A stretch of 15,297 nt of DNA from CAVPRW01 sp046727435 [NCBI: bacterium] (GCA_046727435.1 JBKPCR010000194.1:1-15297); one strand, 5' to 3'; shown: positions 1-7,219, counted from the stretch's first letter. The notes: a model not told the origin generated them from the letters alone. Translations and numbers: made by a program.

Positions 1-822
1 AATCCCCACAAGGGGCCCATCTGGACCCAGACCCATCTGGCGAACGGCAAGATGCAGATCACCTTCGACGCCGAGTTCATCATCCAAGAAAAGTTGGCGG
101 GCTGGGAGGCCTTGCAAGATGACCCCACGCTCAAGCCGAAAGTCCGTGAGGCCCTCGAGCTGGCCATCGATAAGCGCGCCATCGTCGAGAATTTCCATTA
201 CGGGTTCACGTCGCTGAACCAGTCGATCTATAGCATGGGTTCGTTCGGCTGGCGTGAGGAGCAGGCCGAGAAGCTCTCACCCTACGATCCTAAACGCGCT
301 AAAGCGTTGCTGGCCGAGGCCGGCTACCCGAATGGCTTCTCCACCACCATCCACTTCGGCGTGTTTACCGGCAGGCCAGGGCAACCCGAAGCGCTTGAAG
401 CGATTGCCAGCTACTGGCAGGATATCGGCGTTGACCTGAAGATCGTCCAACACGATCCCACCGAGTTTTATACCCGCCTCAACCGCCCGGACCGGGCCTA
501 TCGTCCGATGACCTTGGTGACCTGGGGCCGTCAGGAAGCCGGCGAATACATTGCCGAGCAAGCCGCGTCGTCCGGCGGGGGCAGGGCCGTCTACAATGAT
601 CGGACCAATACGCTGGCCAAAGAACTGACGCGGACCCTCGACGAGGCCATGCGGCTTCGTTTGATGGCGGAGATCGAGGATGAGGTGTTACGCAACCACT
701 GGGTGATCCCGTTGTACGACGCCAGCGCCGTCTATGGTTATGCAGATCGCGTCCTGGCCCACCCCATCCCTGAGTACGGGGCACACTTCACCGACCTCAA
801 TCGCATTGTGCTCAGGAAGTAA
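1..822 (+). CDS. ABC transporter substrate-binding protein, family 5 (C-terminal part)
   Basis: The reading frame is open from the first base of the window and ends at TAA 820-822, so the gene starts upstream; 273 residues are visible. It resembles the C-terminal half of periplasmic oligopeptide/dipeptide/nickel-type binding proteins (SBP_bac_5). Typical features are a segment on becoming the carrier's 'working' lobe (VREALELAIDKRAI), a YDPKRAKALLAEAGYPNGF stretch seen in most family members, and the closing region in which the polypeptide returns to the first lobe. Such proteins capture a peptide or related solute outside the inner membrane and deliver it to the permease pair encoded next. 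The ligand cannot be told from this part. The following permease gene starts 16 bases after the stop, so they form one operon. Confidence 0.88.
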   Translation, partial: NPHKGPIWTQTHLANGKMQITFDAEFIIQEKLAGWEALQDDPTLKPKVREALELAIDKRAIVENFHYGFTSLNQSIYSMGSFGWREEQAEKLSPYDPKRAKALLAEAGYPNGFSTTIHFGVFTGRPGQPEALEAIASYWQDIGVDLKIVQHDPTEFYTRLNRPDRAYRPMTLVTWGRQEAGEYIAEQAASSGGGRAVYNDRTNTLAKELTRTLDEAMRLRLMAEIEDEVLRNHWVIPLYDASAVYGYADRVLAHPIPEYGAHFTDLNRIVLRK

Positions 823-838
823 GACGAGGAGTCCTGTC

Positions 839-1771
839 ATGCAGCGGTATCTCGCCAAACGCCTCGGCGAGGGGTGTATCACGATTTGGATCACCACGCT
901 AGTGGTCTTCGCTCTGTTGCGGATGACCGGTAATCCGGCGGATTTTCTGGCGCCTCCAGATATGCCGTGGGCCGACCGGGCTTCTCTGCGGCAAGCATAT
1001 GGTCTGGATGAGCCGATGTGGAAACAATTTGTGCTGTTTCACAAGAGCGTTATCACCGGGGAATTCGGGAAGTCCTTGCGCGGCACGCAGGGTGAAGCCT
1101 TGCACGTGGTCATGGAACGGGTTCCGGCCACTTTACAGCTAACGGCGGCTGCTCTGCTGTTTTCGATCGTTCTGGGAATCCCGGCTGGAGTCGTTTCAGC
1201 CAGCCGGCCCCATTCTATGGTGGACCGGATTGGCAAAATGTTCGCCATCGCTGGCCAGTCGATGCCGGTCTTCTGGGTCGGGTTATTGCTCATTCTGCTC
1301 TTCACGGTGTATCTCGGATGGCTCCCGAGCGCCGGCGGCATCGACCGCCTAGGATGGCAAGGTGTGATCATGCCCGCCATATCCCTCGGCTGGCTGCTGT
1401 CGGCTTCCCATATGCGGATCGTTCGTTCCAGCATGTTGGACTCTTTGGATACCGACTCTGTGAAAATGGCCCGGGTGAAGGGCATGCCGCAGCGACTAGT
1501 GATCTGGAAGCATGCGTTCAAAAACGCCGCGATCCCGGTGTTCACCCTGTTCGCCGTGAATTTCGCCCATCTCATCTCTGGCGCCGTGGTCACTGAAACC
1601 ATCTTTGCCTGGCCCGGTATCGGTCGGCTCCTGGTGGACTCCATCTTTGCCCGAGATTATGCCGTGGTGCAGACGGTGGTGTTCTTAGCCGCCCTGGTCA
1701 TCGTCGTGGTCAATCTTCTAGTCGACCTGACGTATGCCTGGATCGACCCGCGCATCCGGGTCGCACGCTAG
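839..1771 (+). CDS. ABC transporter permease, DppB/OppB-like
   Basis: This 310-residue protein is an inner-membrane permease of the peptide/nickel ABC importer class. It has an N-terminal membrane segment at about residues 10-29, a typical DppB extracytoplasmic stretch, then further membrane segments at about 98-121, 140-160, 176-192, 233-255 and 276-298. The cytoplasmic EAA loop that docks the ATPase is at about 211-234 (ARVKGMPQRL ... HAFKNAAIPV). I chose ATG 839 because GAGGAG at 826-831 sits 7 bases upstream; a longer in-frame start at 734 would overlap the binding protein deeply and is unlikely. It lies between the binding protein and the second permease, and all three are on the same strand. 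Confidence 0.9.
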   Translation: MQRYLAKRLGEGCITIWITTLVVFALLRMTGNPADFLAPPDMPWADRASLRQAYGLDEPMWKQFVLFHKSVITGEFGKSLRGTQGEALHVVMERVPATLQLTAAALLFSIVLGIPAGVVSASRPHSMVDRIGKMFAIAGQSMPVFWVGLLLILLFTVYLGWLPSAGGIDRLGWQGVIMPAISLGWLLSASHMRIVRSSMLDSLDTDSVKMARVKGMPQRLVIWKHAFKNAAIPVFTLFAVNFAHLISGAVVTETIFAWPGIGRLLVDSIFARDYAVVQTVVFLAALVIVVVNLLVDLTYAWIDPRIRVAR

Positions 1772-1783
1772 AGAGGAATGGTC

Positions 1784-2695
1784 ATGACCACAACAAGAAG
1801 TCTCCCGGGCATCGCGGCGGCGCCGCGGCGGGGCCCCTCGGCAACAGCCCGCATTGTGGCGGGCATTCACAAGTCCCGACTGGTGGTACGAGGCGTTCCC
1901 ATCTTTTCGCTGCTCGTCCTGGCGGTCACCGTGATCTGCGCGCTCTTTGCCCCCGCCTTGGCCCCCTATGATCCGATCAAGACCAACCCAGCGCAGGCTC
2001 TCTCTGTCCCAAGCCTTTCCGGCCATCTGCTTGGCACGGACCATTTGGGGCGGGATATTCTCAGCCGCCTCATCTATGGGGCGCGCATCTCAGTCACGGT
2101 AGGCTTTCTGGCGGTCTTTGTGGCAGGGGCGGTCGGCACAGCCATCGCCCTGGTCAGTGCCGTCTTTAGAGGCTGGGCGGACCGCGTGCTCATGCAGATC
2201 ACCGATGCCTTCCTGGCCCTGCCGTACCTCATGATCGCCGTTACCGTCATTTCGATCCTCAAACCGAGTCTGATGGTGGTGATTCTGGTGATTGGCTTGT
2301 TGCGCTGGATGGACTATGCCAGGGTGTTACGCGGCGAAGTCCTCCGCCTAGCGGCGACGGACTTTGTGCACCTGGCGATCGTCGCTGGGTGCAGCCGCTG
2401 GCGGATTATTGGACGACACATCTTCCCTAATCTGATCAATACCTTTCTGATTTTGGCCACCCTTGGCGTTGGATCGGCAGTAATTGCCGAGGCGACCCTA
2501 AGCTTCCTGGGCCTGGGAATCCCGCGGCCGCAGCCCTCCTGGGGGATCATGCTGGCCGAATCGCAAAAATACCTCTACGCTGCCTGGTGGCTGCCCCTGA
2601 TCCCCGGTGTTGCCATCAGCTTGCTGGTGATGGCAAGCAACCTTGTGGGTGATTGGCTACGCGACCGCTTCGACCCGACCCGCCGCCAACTGTAG
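1784..2695 (+). CDS. ABC transporter permease, DppC/OppC-like
   Basis: This 303-residue protein is the partner of the preceding permease and forms the channel with it. The family signature GTDHLGRDILSRLIYGARIS is at residues 84-103. The EAA loop is at about 198-217 (IVAGCSRWRIIGRHIFPNLI). Membrane segments lie at about 38-58, 105-127, 145-172, 222-242 and 270-288. An ATG at 1778 is also in frame, but GAGAGG (1771-1776) would be only one base from it; the ATG at 1784 has a 7-base spacer and is preferred. The gene starts 12 bases after the previous stop. The two ATPase genes that usually follow (DppD and DppF type) are absent here; the operon meets mobile-element debris about 95 bases downstream. 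Confidence 0.9.
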   Translation: MTTTRSLPGIAAAPRRGPSATARIVAGIHKSRLVVRGVPIFSLLVLAVTVICALFAPALAPYDPIKTNPAQALSVPSLSGHLLGTDHLGRDILSRLIYGARISVTVGFLAVFVAGAVGTAIALVSAVFRGWADRVLMQITDAFLALPYLMIAVTVISILKPSLMVVILVIGLLRWMDYARVLRGEVLRLAATDFVHLAIVAGCSRWRIIGRHIFPNLINTFLILATLGVGSAVIAEATLSFLGLGIPRPQPSWGIMLAESQKYLYAAWWLPLIPGVAISLLVMASNLVGDWLRDRFDPTRRQL

Positions 2696-2718
2696 GGGGA
2701 TATCTAGATCAACGCATA

Positions 2719-2733
2719 CCTCCCTCAAGGAGG
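2719..2733. repeat. Short inverted repeat after the permease operon
   Basis: CCTCC (2719-2723) and GGAGG (2729-2733) can pair across a 5-base loop. No T-run follows on the + strand, so it is a poor intrinsic terminator. The right arm is also the ribosome binding site of the short truncated frame at 2742, so pairing could be accidental. Confidence 0.25.
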
Positions 2734-2741
2734 CCGTCTCG

Positions 2742-2792
2742 ATGTGGATAGTGAGCGATCGGCGCGGATGTATGAAGGCCCAAGTGTTCTAG
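2742..2792 (+). pseudogene. 5' stub of a gene following the permeases, cut by foreign DNA
   Basis: An ATG at 2742 is preceded by AAGGAGG (2727-2733) with an 8-base spacer, one of the best ribosome binding sites in the window. The frame encodes only MWIVSDRRGCMKAQVF and stops at 2790-2792. That stop falls exactly where the group II maturase fragment ends on the other strand (stop at 2789-2791). My reading is that this was the next gene of the ABC operon and that its body was replaced by mobile-element DNA. The product is unknown, and so short a frame could also be chance. Confidence 0.3.
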
Positions 2793-3013
2793 GCAAAACG
2801 ATGGAGCCAGCCCCGGATCTTCGGTTTTAACATCCGCGACAGATCTTCAATGGATTTGCCGCTGCGCAGATGCAGCTTCCAGTCCCGAATCTCCGGCCGC
2901 ATTGCCTTGCCCGCGTTGTCTGCGACTGTCGGACTGAAGTTGCTGACGTACGTCCCCCACCGATTCTGCGACCCCCAGTGCCGAAACGTATGCTCCAGAG
3001 CGTTGAAGCCGCA
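2789..3013 (-). pseudogene. Group II intron reverse transcriptase/maturase, C-terminal fragment
   Basis: About 74 codons on the - strand match the end of the thumb/maturase (X) region of group II intron proteins. Recognisable landmarks are SQNRWGTYVSNFSP, then AMRPEIRDWKLHLRS, then KSIEDLSRMLKPKIRGW, which corresponds to the family motif 'N-P-L-R-G-W'. The usual tail after RGW (a YYGRF-like segment) is missing because a stop follows HRFA at once. No start, no reverse transcriptase palm with YADD and no endonuclease domain are present, so this is a non-functional scrap. Homology appears to end near 3013, where the opposite-strand integrase fragment begins. Intact proteins of this family splice the intron RNA and reverse-transcribe it for retrohoming. 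Confidence 0.72.
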
Positions 3014-3418
3014 TACCCCAAGACTCACGAAGCACGCCACGTCCCCATGAACGAAACGTTGACAGCCACGCTGAAGCAGCTTAAGATGCGTGGCGATCAC
3101 GATCCAATGGCGTCGGTGTTTCGGAACCGTCAGATGACGAATACATGCGCACGAGCTGGCATTATCGATTTTACATTTCATAATCAGCGGTATACCTTCG
3201 GCAGTCGACTCGTTATGGCGGGAGTTGATCGGGCCACGGTGGAAGAGTTGATGGGACACAAGCATCTCACTATGACACTACAGTGTACCCATTTGGCTCC
3301 AGGCCATAAGCGGTTGGCTATCGAGGCACTGGATCGCGTTCCGGAAAAAGTCTCAGTCATTTTCACAAGAGGGACCGAAACACGTTCGTCTCGCATGCCG
3401 CAAGTAATTGAAAAATAA
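3014..3418 (+). pseudogene. Tyrosine recombinase/integrase, C-terminal fragment with lost catalytic tyrosine
   Basis: From about KTHEARHVPMNETL (3020 onward) to the stop at 3416-3418 this is the C-terminal part of a phage-type tyrosine integrase. The HxxR box survives in altered form (FHNQRYTFGSRL where FHDLRHTFASRL is usual), and GHKHLTMTL keeps the last histidine. The nucleophile motif RYTHL has become QCTHL, so the catalytic tyrosine is replaced by cysteine (TGT for TAT). A block is also missing between SVFRNR and the CARAGI segment. No native start is visible, because upstream codons are antisense to the maturase fragment. It cannot be an active recombinase. Its stop lies only 4 bases before the first base of tRNA-Sec, which is an unusual position. 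Confidence 0.75.
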
Positions 3419-3422
3419 TTAC

Positions 3423-3516
3423 GGAGGCGTTGGGCTGCTGGTGTGGCCCCTGGACTTCAAATCCAGTGCTCCGGGTTAAGCCCCCGGTGGGTGGGTTCGA
3501 TTCCCATACGCCTCCG
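3423..3516 (+). tRNA. selC: tRNA-Sec (anticodon TCA)
   Basis: The sequence folds as a bacterial selenocysteine tRNA. It has an 8-bp acceptor stem (3423-3430 with 3508-3515), a D arm at about 3432-3449, an anticodon stem CTGGA/TCCAG (3450-3454 with 3462-3466), and loop CTTCAAA with anticodon TCA at 3457-3459. A long variable arm pairs CCGGG 3471-3475 with CCCGG 3483-3487. The T arm is GTGGG/CCCAT with loop TTCGATT. The 8+5 acceptor/T-stem geometry, the long variable arm and the GGACTTCAAATCC anticodon arm are diagnostic and match E. coli selC closely in layout. The discriminator is G3516, followed by CCT, so CCA is not fully encoded. It inserts selenocysteine at UGA with SelA and SelB, whose genes are not in the window. 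Its 3' end is a known type of integration site, and an integrase lies just downstream. Confidence 0.95.
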
Positions 3517-3612
3517 CCTCCATAAAATCAATTGCTTAACAGCAATCTCCTGACACACATCACCGATAGTCATCTTGGCTCTATGGGCGTTGGTGTCCAT
3601 ATAGTGTCCTGT

Positions 3613-4644
3613 TCACTTTTGGAACCCCTCTGGTTGAGAGCCTATGGTTGGGGTCAAAGCCGTCTCCAGAATGGATACCGCTTCTTGCAGGTGAGGGGTG
3701 GACAGGTGGGTATAGCGCAATGTCATCTGCCCCGTCTTATGCCCAAGCAACTCCTGCACTGTTCGTAGCGGCACACCTCGCATCACCAGATGGCTGGCGA
3801 AGGTATGTCTGAGGTCGTGAAAGCGGAAGTCCCTAATACCCGCACGTTTGCATGCCTGTCGAAACCCCTTCACAACGCGCTGATATGGCCGCCCATCTTG
3901 ATCGTAGAACACGGAAGAAGTTTCCACATGCCGGGGCAAGGTCCGCAGCACCTCAATAGCCTGATCGTTGAGTGGAATGATTCGCCGATCCTGATTTTTC
4001 GTTTTCGCTAGTATGAGGATGCGCCTCCGCACATCGACCTGAGGCCAGGTCAATGTGCGGATCTCCCGAAACCGCATTCCAGTATGCACTGCTATCAGCA
4101 CGATCGGCTTCAAATGGGGAGCGCAGGCATCCAGTAGGCGAAGCAACTCATCTGGGGTCAAATACCGGACCCGCCCCGGTGGTTCCCTGAGCAACTTGAC
4201 AGCCTTCGTGGAATTGTATGTGACGTAACCCCACTCAATGGCCTTGGTATACATGTGCTTCAGCAGCGCCAATTCTCGATTAACCGTCGCCGGCCTTACA
4301 TGCTGGAGACGTTGAGCTTTATATTCTTCGATGGATTTCGGTGTAATCATCGAGAGATAGTCGGGAAAGGCCGCTGACAGATGCTTGAGGCTCATGCGAT
4401 CGCGGGCTGCAGCGCCAGATGACTTGTTCGCATCGGCATAAGCCAGGTATTCCTTCGCAAATTGGGTGAGGGTGATTTTTTTATCCTCGTAAATGCCCAG
4501 ATAGTCACCCTTGGCAATTTTCACCTCCACTTGTGCCAGCGCTAGCTCCGCCACCTGCTTGCTCGGGCCAATCTTCTTCCGCTTGCGTACGTCTTTGACG
4601 TAGTAGTCGATGTACCAATGCCGGCCTTTTTTAAAGACACCCAT
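3613..4644 (-). CDS. Tyrosine recombinase/integrase, probable island integrase at selC
   Basis: This intact 343-residue integrase has an N-terminal arm-type DNA-binding region (about 1-50, MGVFKKGRHWYIDYYV), a SAM-like core-binding domain (about 57-150) and the catalytic domain (about 160-325). The active-site set is complete: R191 in HTGMRFREI, K216 in the beta-hairpin lysine position, H276 and R279 in FHDLRHTFASHL, H302 in LLGHKT, and nucleophile Y311 in RYTHL. The start ATG at 4644 has AAGGGGAA 7-14 bases upstream. The gene points toward the tRNA, with its stop about 100 bases from the tRNA 3' end, the usual arrangement for an element inserted at a tRNA gene. It is likely to catalyse site-specific integration and excision at selC. 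The second attachment site was not found inside the window. Confidence 0.92.
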   Translation of the reverse strand: MGVFKKGRHWYIDYYVKDVRKRKKIGPSKQVAELALAQVEVKIAKGDYLGIYEDKKITLTQFAKEYLAYADANKSSGAAARDRMSLKHLSAAFPDYLSMITPKSIEEYKAQRLQHVRPATVNRELALLKHMYTKAIEWGYVTYNSTKAVKLLREPPGRVRYLTPDELLRLLDACAPHLKPIVLIAVHTGMRFREIRTLTWPQVDVRRRILILAKTKNQDRRIIPLNDQAIEVLRTLPRHVETSSVFYDQDGRPYQRVVKGFRQACKRAGIRDFRFHDLRHTFASHLVMRGVPLRTVQELLGHKTGQMTLRYTHLSTPHLQEAVSILETALTPTIGSQPEGFQK

Positions 4645-4667
4645 CAGAGTTCCCCTTGGCGTTCTCG

Positions 4668-4826
4668 CTACCGTCTCTTATCGGGGTCCACAATTATTAT
4701 CGGGACCCTGCGCTTGCACAGCACTGTATTTGCCAGGGGCTTATCGAGGCCGATGCGCTCCCGCTTGCAGCCGCCATTGACCCAATAGTCGATCCAGTAC
4801 ACCCCTTGCTTCCTAAACACCCCCAT
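4668..4826 (-). pseudogene. Second tyrosine integrase, N-terminal stub
   Basis: A short - strand frame begins at ATG 4826 behind a strong AAGGAGG (4833-4839). It reads MGVFRKQGVYWIDYWV and continues through GGCKRERIGLDKPLA to a TAG at 4668-4670, 52 codons in all. It aligns with the first 50 residues of the intact integrase (MGVFKKGRHWYIDYYV ... KRKKIGPSKQVA), so it is the arm-binding domain of a paralogous integrase whose core and catalytic domains are gone. The homology fades after about residue 41. It sits directly behind the intact integrase in the same orientation. This suggests successive insertion of related elements, or a recombination between two integrase genes that deleted most of one. 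Confidence 0.72.
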
Positions 4827-4856
4827 CGTCACCCTCCTTCCCTCTCTTCTGGCCCC

Positions 4857-5514
4857 TCAGCCATCCTCGCCAGTGTCGCTGGCCCACCGTTTGCGACGCC
4901 TGCGTGTGAGGGAACCCCAGACCACGCGGATGCGTGCCCACCAGGGCGCCGGGGGCCGATAGGCGGTACTGTGCTCGGCATGTCGCCGCCAATTCTCGGT
5001 ATACACCTCTGCTAGGCGCGGATCCCGGATCACCAGGAGATTCTCGCCGTTCTCCTTGTCCGCAGCGACCGTCCAATTGTATGAGCCTGTGATGACGATC
5101 GCCCCATCCAGGATCATGACTTTATCGTGCGCCCATTCATGTTGCGCATCGAGGGAGACGGCGATCCCAGCCGCCACCAGGCGTGCGACGGCCGAGGTGA
5201 GGGGGATGATGCGGCTGGGCGTGGGCATCGAGGAGGACGTGGACCTGGACGCCGCGTTGGGACGCGCGCACCAGCGCCCCTGCCAGCCGCGTCGAATATA
5301 GGAGATACGCCTGCACCAGAATGGTCCGCTTGGCGCCCCTGATGCCCGCGAGGATCGCGTGCGTCGCCCCACCGTTGGGGCTGAAATAGACGGCCCAGGA
5401 CGTGACCCATGGGCCGTGGCCCGCAGGGCCCTGAGGCCGACGCAGCCGCCCACACAGCCAGCCTACGGTAAACAAGCCGATAGAGATCAGCCCCCACCAG
5501 GCCCATGCTGGCAT
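4857..5514 (-). pseudogene. Phospholipase D-family nuclease-like protein, frameshifted
   Basis: Two - strand frames together give one single-HKD PLD protein of about 218 residues. The N-terminal part starts at ATG 5514 with GGAGG at 5521-5525 and begins with a signal-anchor helix (MPAWAWWGLISIGLFTVGWL). It then shows AVYFSPNGGATHAILAGI and TILVQAYLLYSTRLAGALV, typical of the Nuc-like PLD fold. The C-terminal part carries the active-site motif HDKVMILD (H-x-K-x4-D) followed by GSYNWT and ENLLVIRD. The join lies at a run of five G on the + strand (5201-5205); removing one base gives AQPHHPLTSAVARLVAAG in one frame. Family members of this size are endonucleases acting as dimers. With the frameshift the HKD half would not be made, unless the homopolymer is a sequencing error or the site slips. 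Confidence 0.75.
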
Positions 5515-5640
5515 AAGCGTTCCTCCAACGTGCCCCGACTGCTCCCTCCCTTGCCTCACATCGCGCGCCGCGAGGGCGGGATCAGGGGCGATGGATCTCC
5601 GTAAGGTCGGAGGCCATGTCCCCGTCACCACTGGGGTCCG

Positions 5641-5772
5641 TCACTCGACCTCGATCAGCGCATCGACGCGCGCTTTAGGGACGAGCAGACGCTTGGCACT
5701 GATCTCCAGCACCACCCACCCATCCTGGTCCAGGGCGACCAGGCTTCCCGCTCGGTTTGCGCCTGTCCCCAT
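5641..5772 (-). CDS. Possible small hypothetical protein
   Basis: ATG 5772 opens a 43-codon frame ending at TGA 5641-5643, whose C-terminal two thirds look protein-like: LVALDQDGWVVLEISAKRLL then VPKARVDALIEVE. I do not recognise a family. Another - strand frame just upstream (VSEAWEGAIVLGRTHLMT, then a stop) could be the displaced N-terminus of the same gene, making this a decayed gene with a nonsense codon and a frameshift rather than an intact small one. No convincing ribosome binding site is present before 5772. It lies on the same strand as the PLD gene that follows. Confidence 0.3.
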   Translation of the reverse strand: MGTGANRAGSLVALDQDGWVVLEISAKRLLVPKARVDALIEVE

Positions 5773-5883
5773 CCGTCTAGGTCATGAGGTGTGTCCTGCC
5801 GAGCACGATCGCCCCTTCCCACGCCTCGCTCACCGGGAGATCCCTCGGTTGATAGAGGGCATGGCGTGGGCGGGACACCTCTG

Positions 5884-5979
5884 TCAGTTTTCCATATACT
5901 TCACCGTGATTGACCGGCAAGCCTCCTGCGGGTTTAGCTTGTACAAGCCCTTGCTCTGATCTTCGGTTGAGATGAGCAT
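5884..5979 (-). CDS. Possible small hypothetical protein or fragment
   Basis: ATG 5979 opens 31 codons (MLISTEDQSKGLYKLNPQEA, then CRSITVKYMEN) ending at TGA 5884-5886. The same frame is open further upstream to about 6028 (NEPVEPLYLALS before the Met) but without a start codon. An AGGGGGAGAG ribosome-binding-like stretch with ATG near 6021 is one base out of frame, so a frameshift could have separated start and body. It lies downstream of the pentapeptide gene on the same strand. The composition is protein-like but no family is recognised. Confidence 0.27.
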   Translation of the reverse strand: MLISTEDQSKGLYKLNPQEACRSITVKYMEN

Positions 5980-6057
5980 GGATAGCGCCAAATAGAGTGG
6001 TTCAACTGGCTCATTCCATCTCTCCCCCTATTTGCGTCCATCGCTCTAGGCTGTCTG

Positions 6058-7134
6058 CTATTTCATCAGCTCTACCTCCATCGCCCGCCGCCTCTCTTCC
6101 AATTCCCTAGCTTTGGCCTCCGCGGGAACAATAACTTTTTCCCTCAGGGAGGACAGTAGCCCCTCAAGGCTTTCGTAACGGTGCACCGTGAGCACCCAGG
6201 AATACTTCCAGTAGTCCTTAAACATGCTATACGCGCGCTTCGACCCTTGGAGTAACGGTTGAACCGGCACAGCAAGCGTTGGGACAATGGTTTCCAACTC
6301 CTTCGGAATGCTGCTAGGTTCCGTGAGATCGGCAATTATGAATCGCGCCATCCGGGCCAGGAGTGTCACCGTGGTCGTAATATCGCGTGTGGTGGGTATG
6401 TCGAAATCAAACAATATGGACACATAATTCTGCGCGCGAAGAGTTTCTCGAATGCCGTCTAGCACGTCTTTCCTCGCCGGTGTGAAGCGCCCCAAAATGA
6501 GCACCGCCTTGGAGGTGATCGTATCGATGACCGTACGAATCTTCTCGTTGTGGAGCAGCAGATAAATAAACTGAGCGACTTCGAGGTTATCCACCGTAAT
6601 CGTGGGTTCATCAGGCTGTGTGATGATCAATTGACTTTGGATCGTCCCACTCAGCTGTACTTCCCACGCGGAGATGCCATAAATCCGACAACCGGTCAGG
6701 TTCGCGTTCCTGAGATCGGAGTTGATCAATCGAGCGTATGTCAGGTCCGCCCCAGAGAGATTGACTTCGGTGAGGCGCGCATGGAGGAGATCTGCTCCAA
6801 TGAGCTCCGCCTTCGAGAGGTCCGCTCCGTCGAGGTGTGCGAAGGTGAGGTCCGCCTCACAGAGCTTCGCTCCGGTAAGGCATGCCCCGTCGAGGATTGC
6901 CGCGCGAAGATTCGCTCCACCCAGGTCCGCATCCTGGAGGTTTGCTCCATGGAGGTCCGCTTCATGGAGGTCCGCCCCATCGAGGCGTGCCCCGTCGAGG
7001 ATTGCCCCATGGAGGTCCGTCCCGGTGAGGACAGCGAGGTGAAGGTCCGGCTGTATGCTGCGGTTGATGTTTCGCCATGTATTCCAGACCCCAACCCCTT
7101 GTCTCAGCAGACCGAGATGTTCCTCGTTCGCCAT
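6058..7134 (-). CDS. Pentapeptide-repeat protein with TIR-like C-terminal domain
   Basis: This intact 358-residue protein begins with a conserved cap, MANEEHLGLLRQGVGVWNTW. Residues about 31-150 are some 24 pentapeptide repeats of the A(D/N)LxxA type (DLHGA, NLQDA, DLGGA and so on), which fold as a right-handed quadrilateral beta-helix. Residues about 185-340 form a separate alpha/beta domain: KAVLILGRFTPARKDVLDGI, then ILFDFDIPTTRDITTTV, then ARFIIADLTEPSSIPKEL. Its strand/helix order and the 'RFIIADLT' strand resemble TIR or TIR-like nucleotide-handling domains, but I see no classical FISY motif, so the domain assignment is tentative. A charged helix closes the protein. The start is supported by GGGAGG 8-13 bases upstream. 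The same N-terminal cap occurs in the damaged pentapeptide-TIR gene at 14270. Possible role: defence effector or sensor. Confidence 0.85.
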   Translation of the reverse strand: MANEEHLGLLRQGVGVWNTWRNINRSIQPDLHLAVLTGTDLHGAILDGARLDGADLHEADLHGANLQDADLGGANLRAAILDGACLTGAKLCEADLTFAHLDGADLSKAELIGADLLHARLTEVNLSGADLTYARLINSDLRNANLTGCRIYGISAWEVQLSGTIQSQLIITQPDEPTITVDNLEVAQFIYLLLHNEKIRTVIDTITSKAVLILGRFTPARKDVLDGIRETLRAQNYVSILFDFDIPTTRDITTTVTLLARMARFIIADLTEPSSIPKELETIVPTLAVPVQPLLQGSKRAYSMFKDYWKYSWVLTVHRYESLEGLLSSLREKVIVPAEAKARELEERRRAMEVELMK

Positions 7135-7219
7135 GACGTTTGCCTCCCGTAAGCCATGTGGCTAATCTTGTGAGCATTACTGAGTGCCTTCACACCGCCC
7201 CTTCGTCTCTCTCAAATCG

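Noticed and set aside
734-838. Longer N-terminus for the DppB-like permease
   Set aside because: It would overlap the binding-protein gene by 89 bases; the ATG at 839 has a correctly spaced ribosome binding site and the usual short N-terminus.
4020-4032. Possible second attachment site resembling the tRNA 3' end (GCGCCTCCGC)
   Set aside because: The match is only about 8-9 bases and lies inside the integrase coding region; the T-loop part is missing.
5591-5959. A 122-codon + strand frame
   Set aside because: No ribosome binding site and no family-like features. The - strand frames in the same stretch look more protein-like.
6800-7040. Short-period DNA repeat that might be taken for a CRISPR or minisatellite
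   Set aside because: The period is 15 bases with degenerate units, exactly what pentapeptide codons give; there are no spacers. The same applies to 13870-14150.
6550-7152. Long + strand frames opposite the pentapeptide gene (also 13828-14073 opposite the second one)
   Set aside because: They mirror the 15-base periodicity of the repeats on the - strand and have no ribosome binding site. The - strand reading has recognisable domains outside the repeats.
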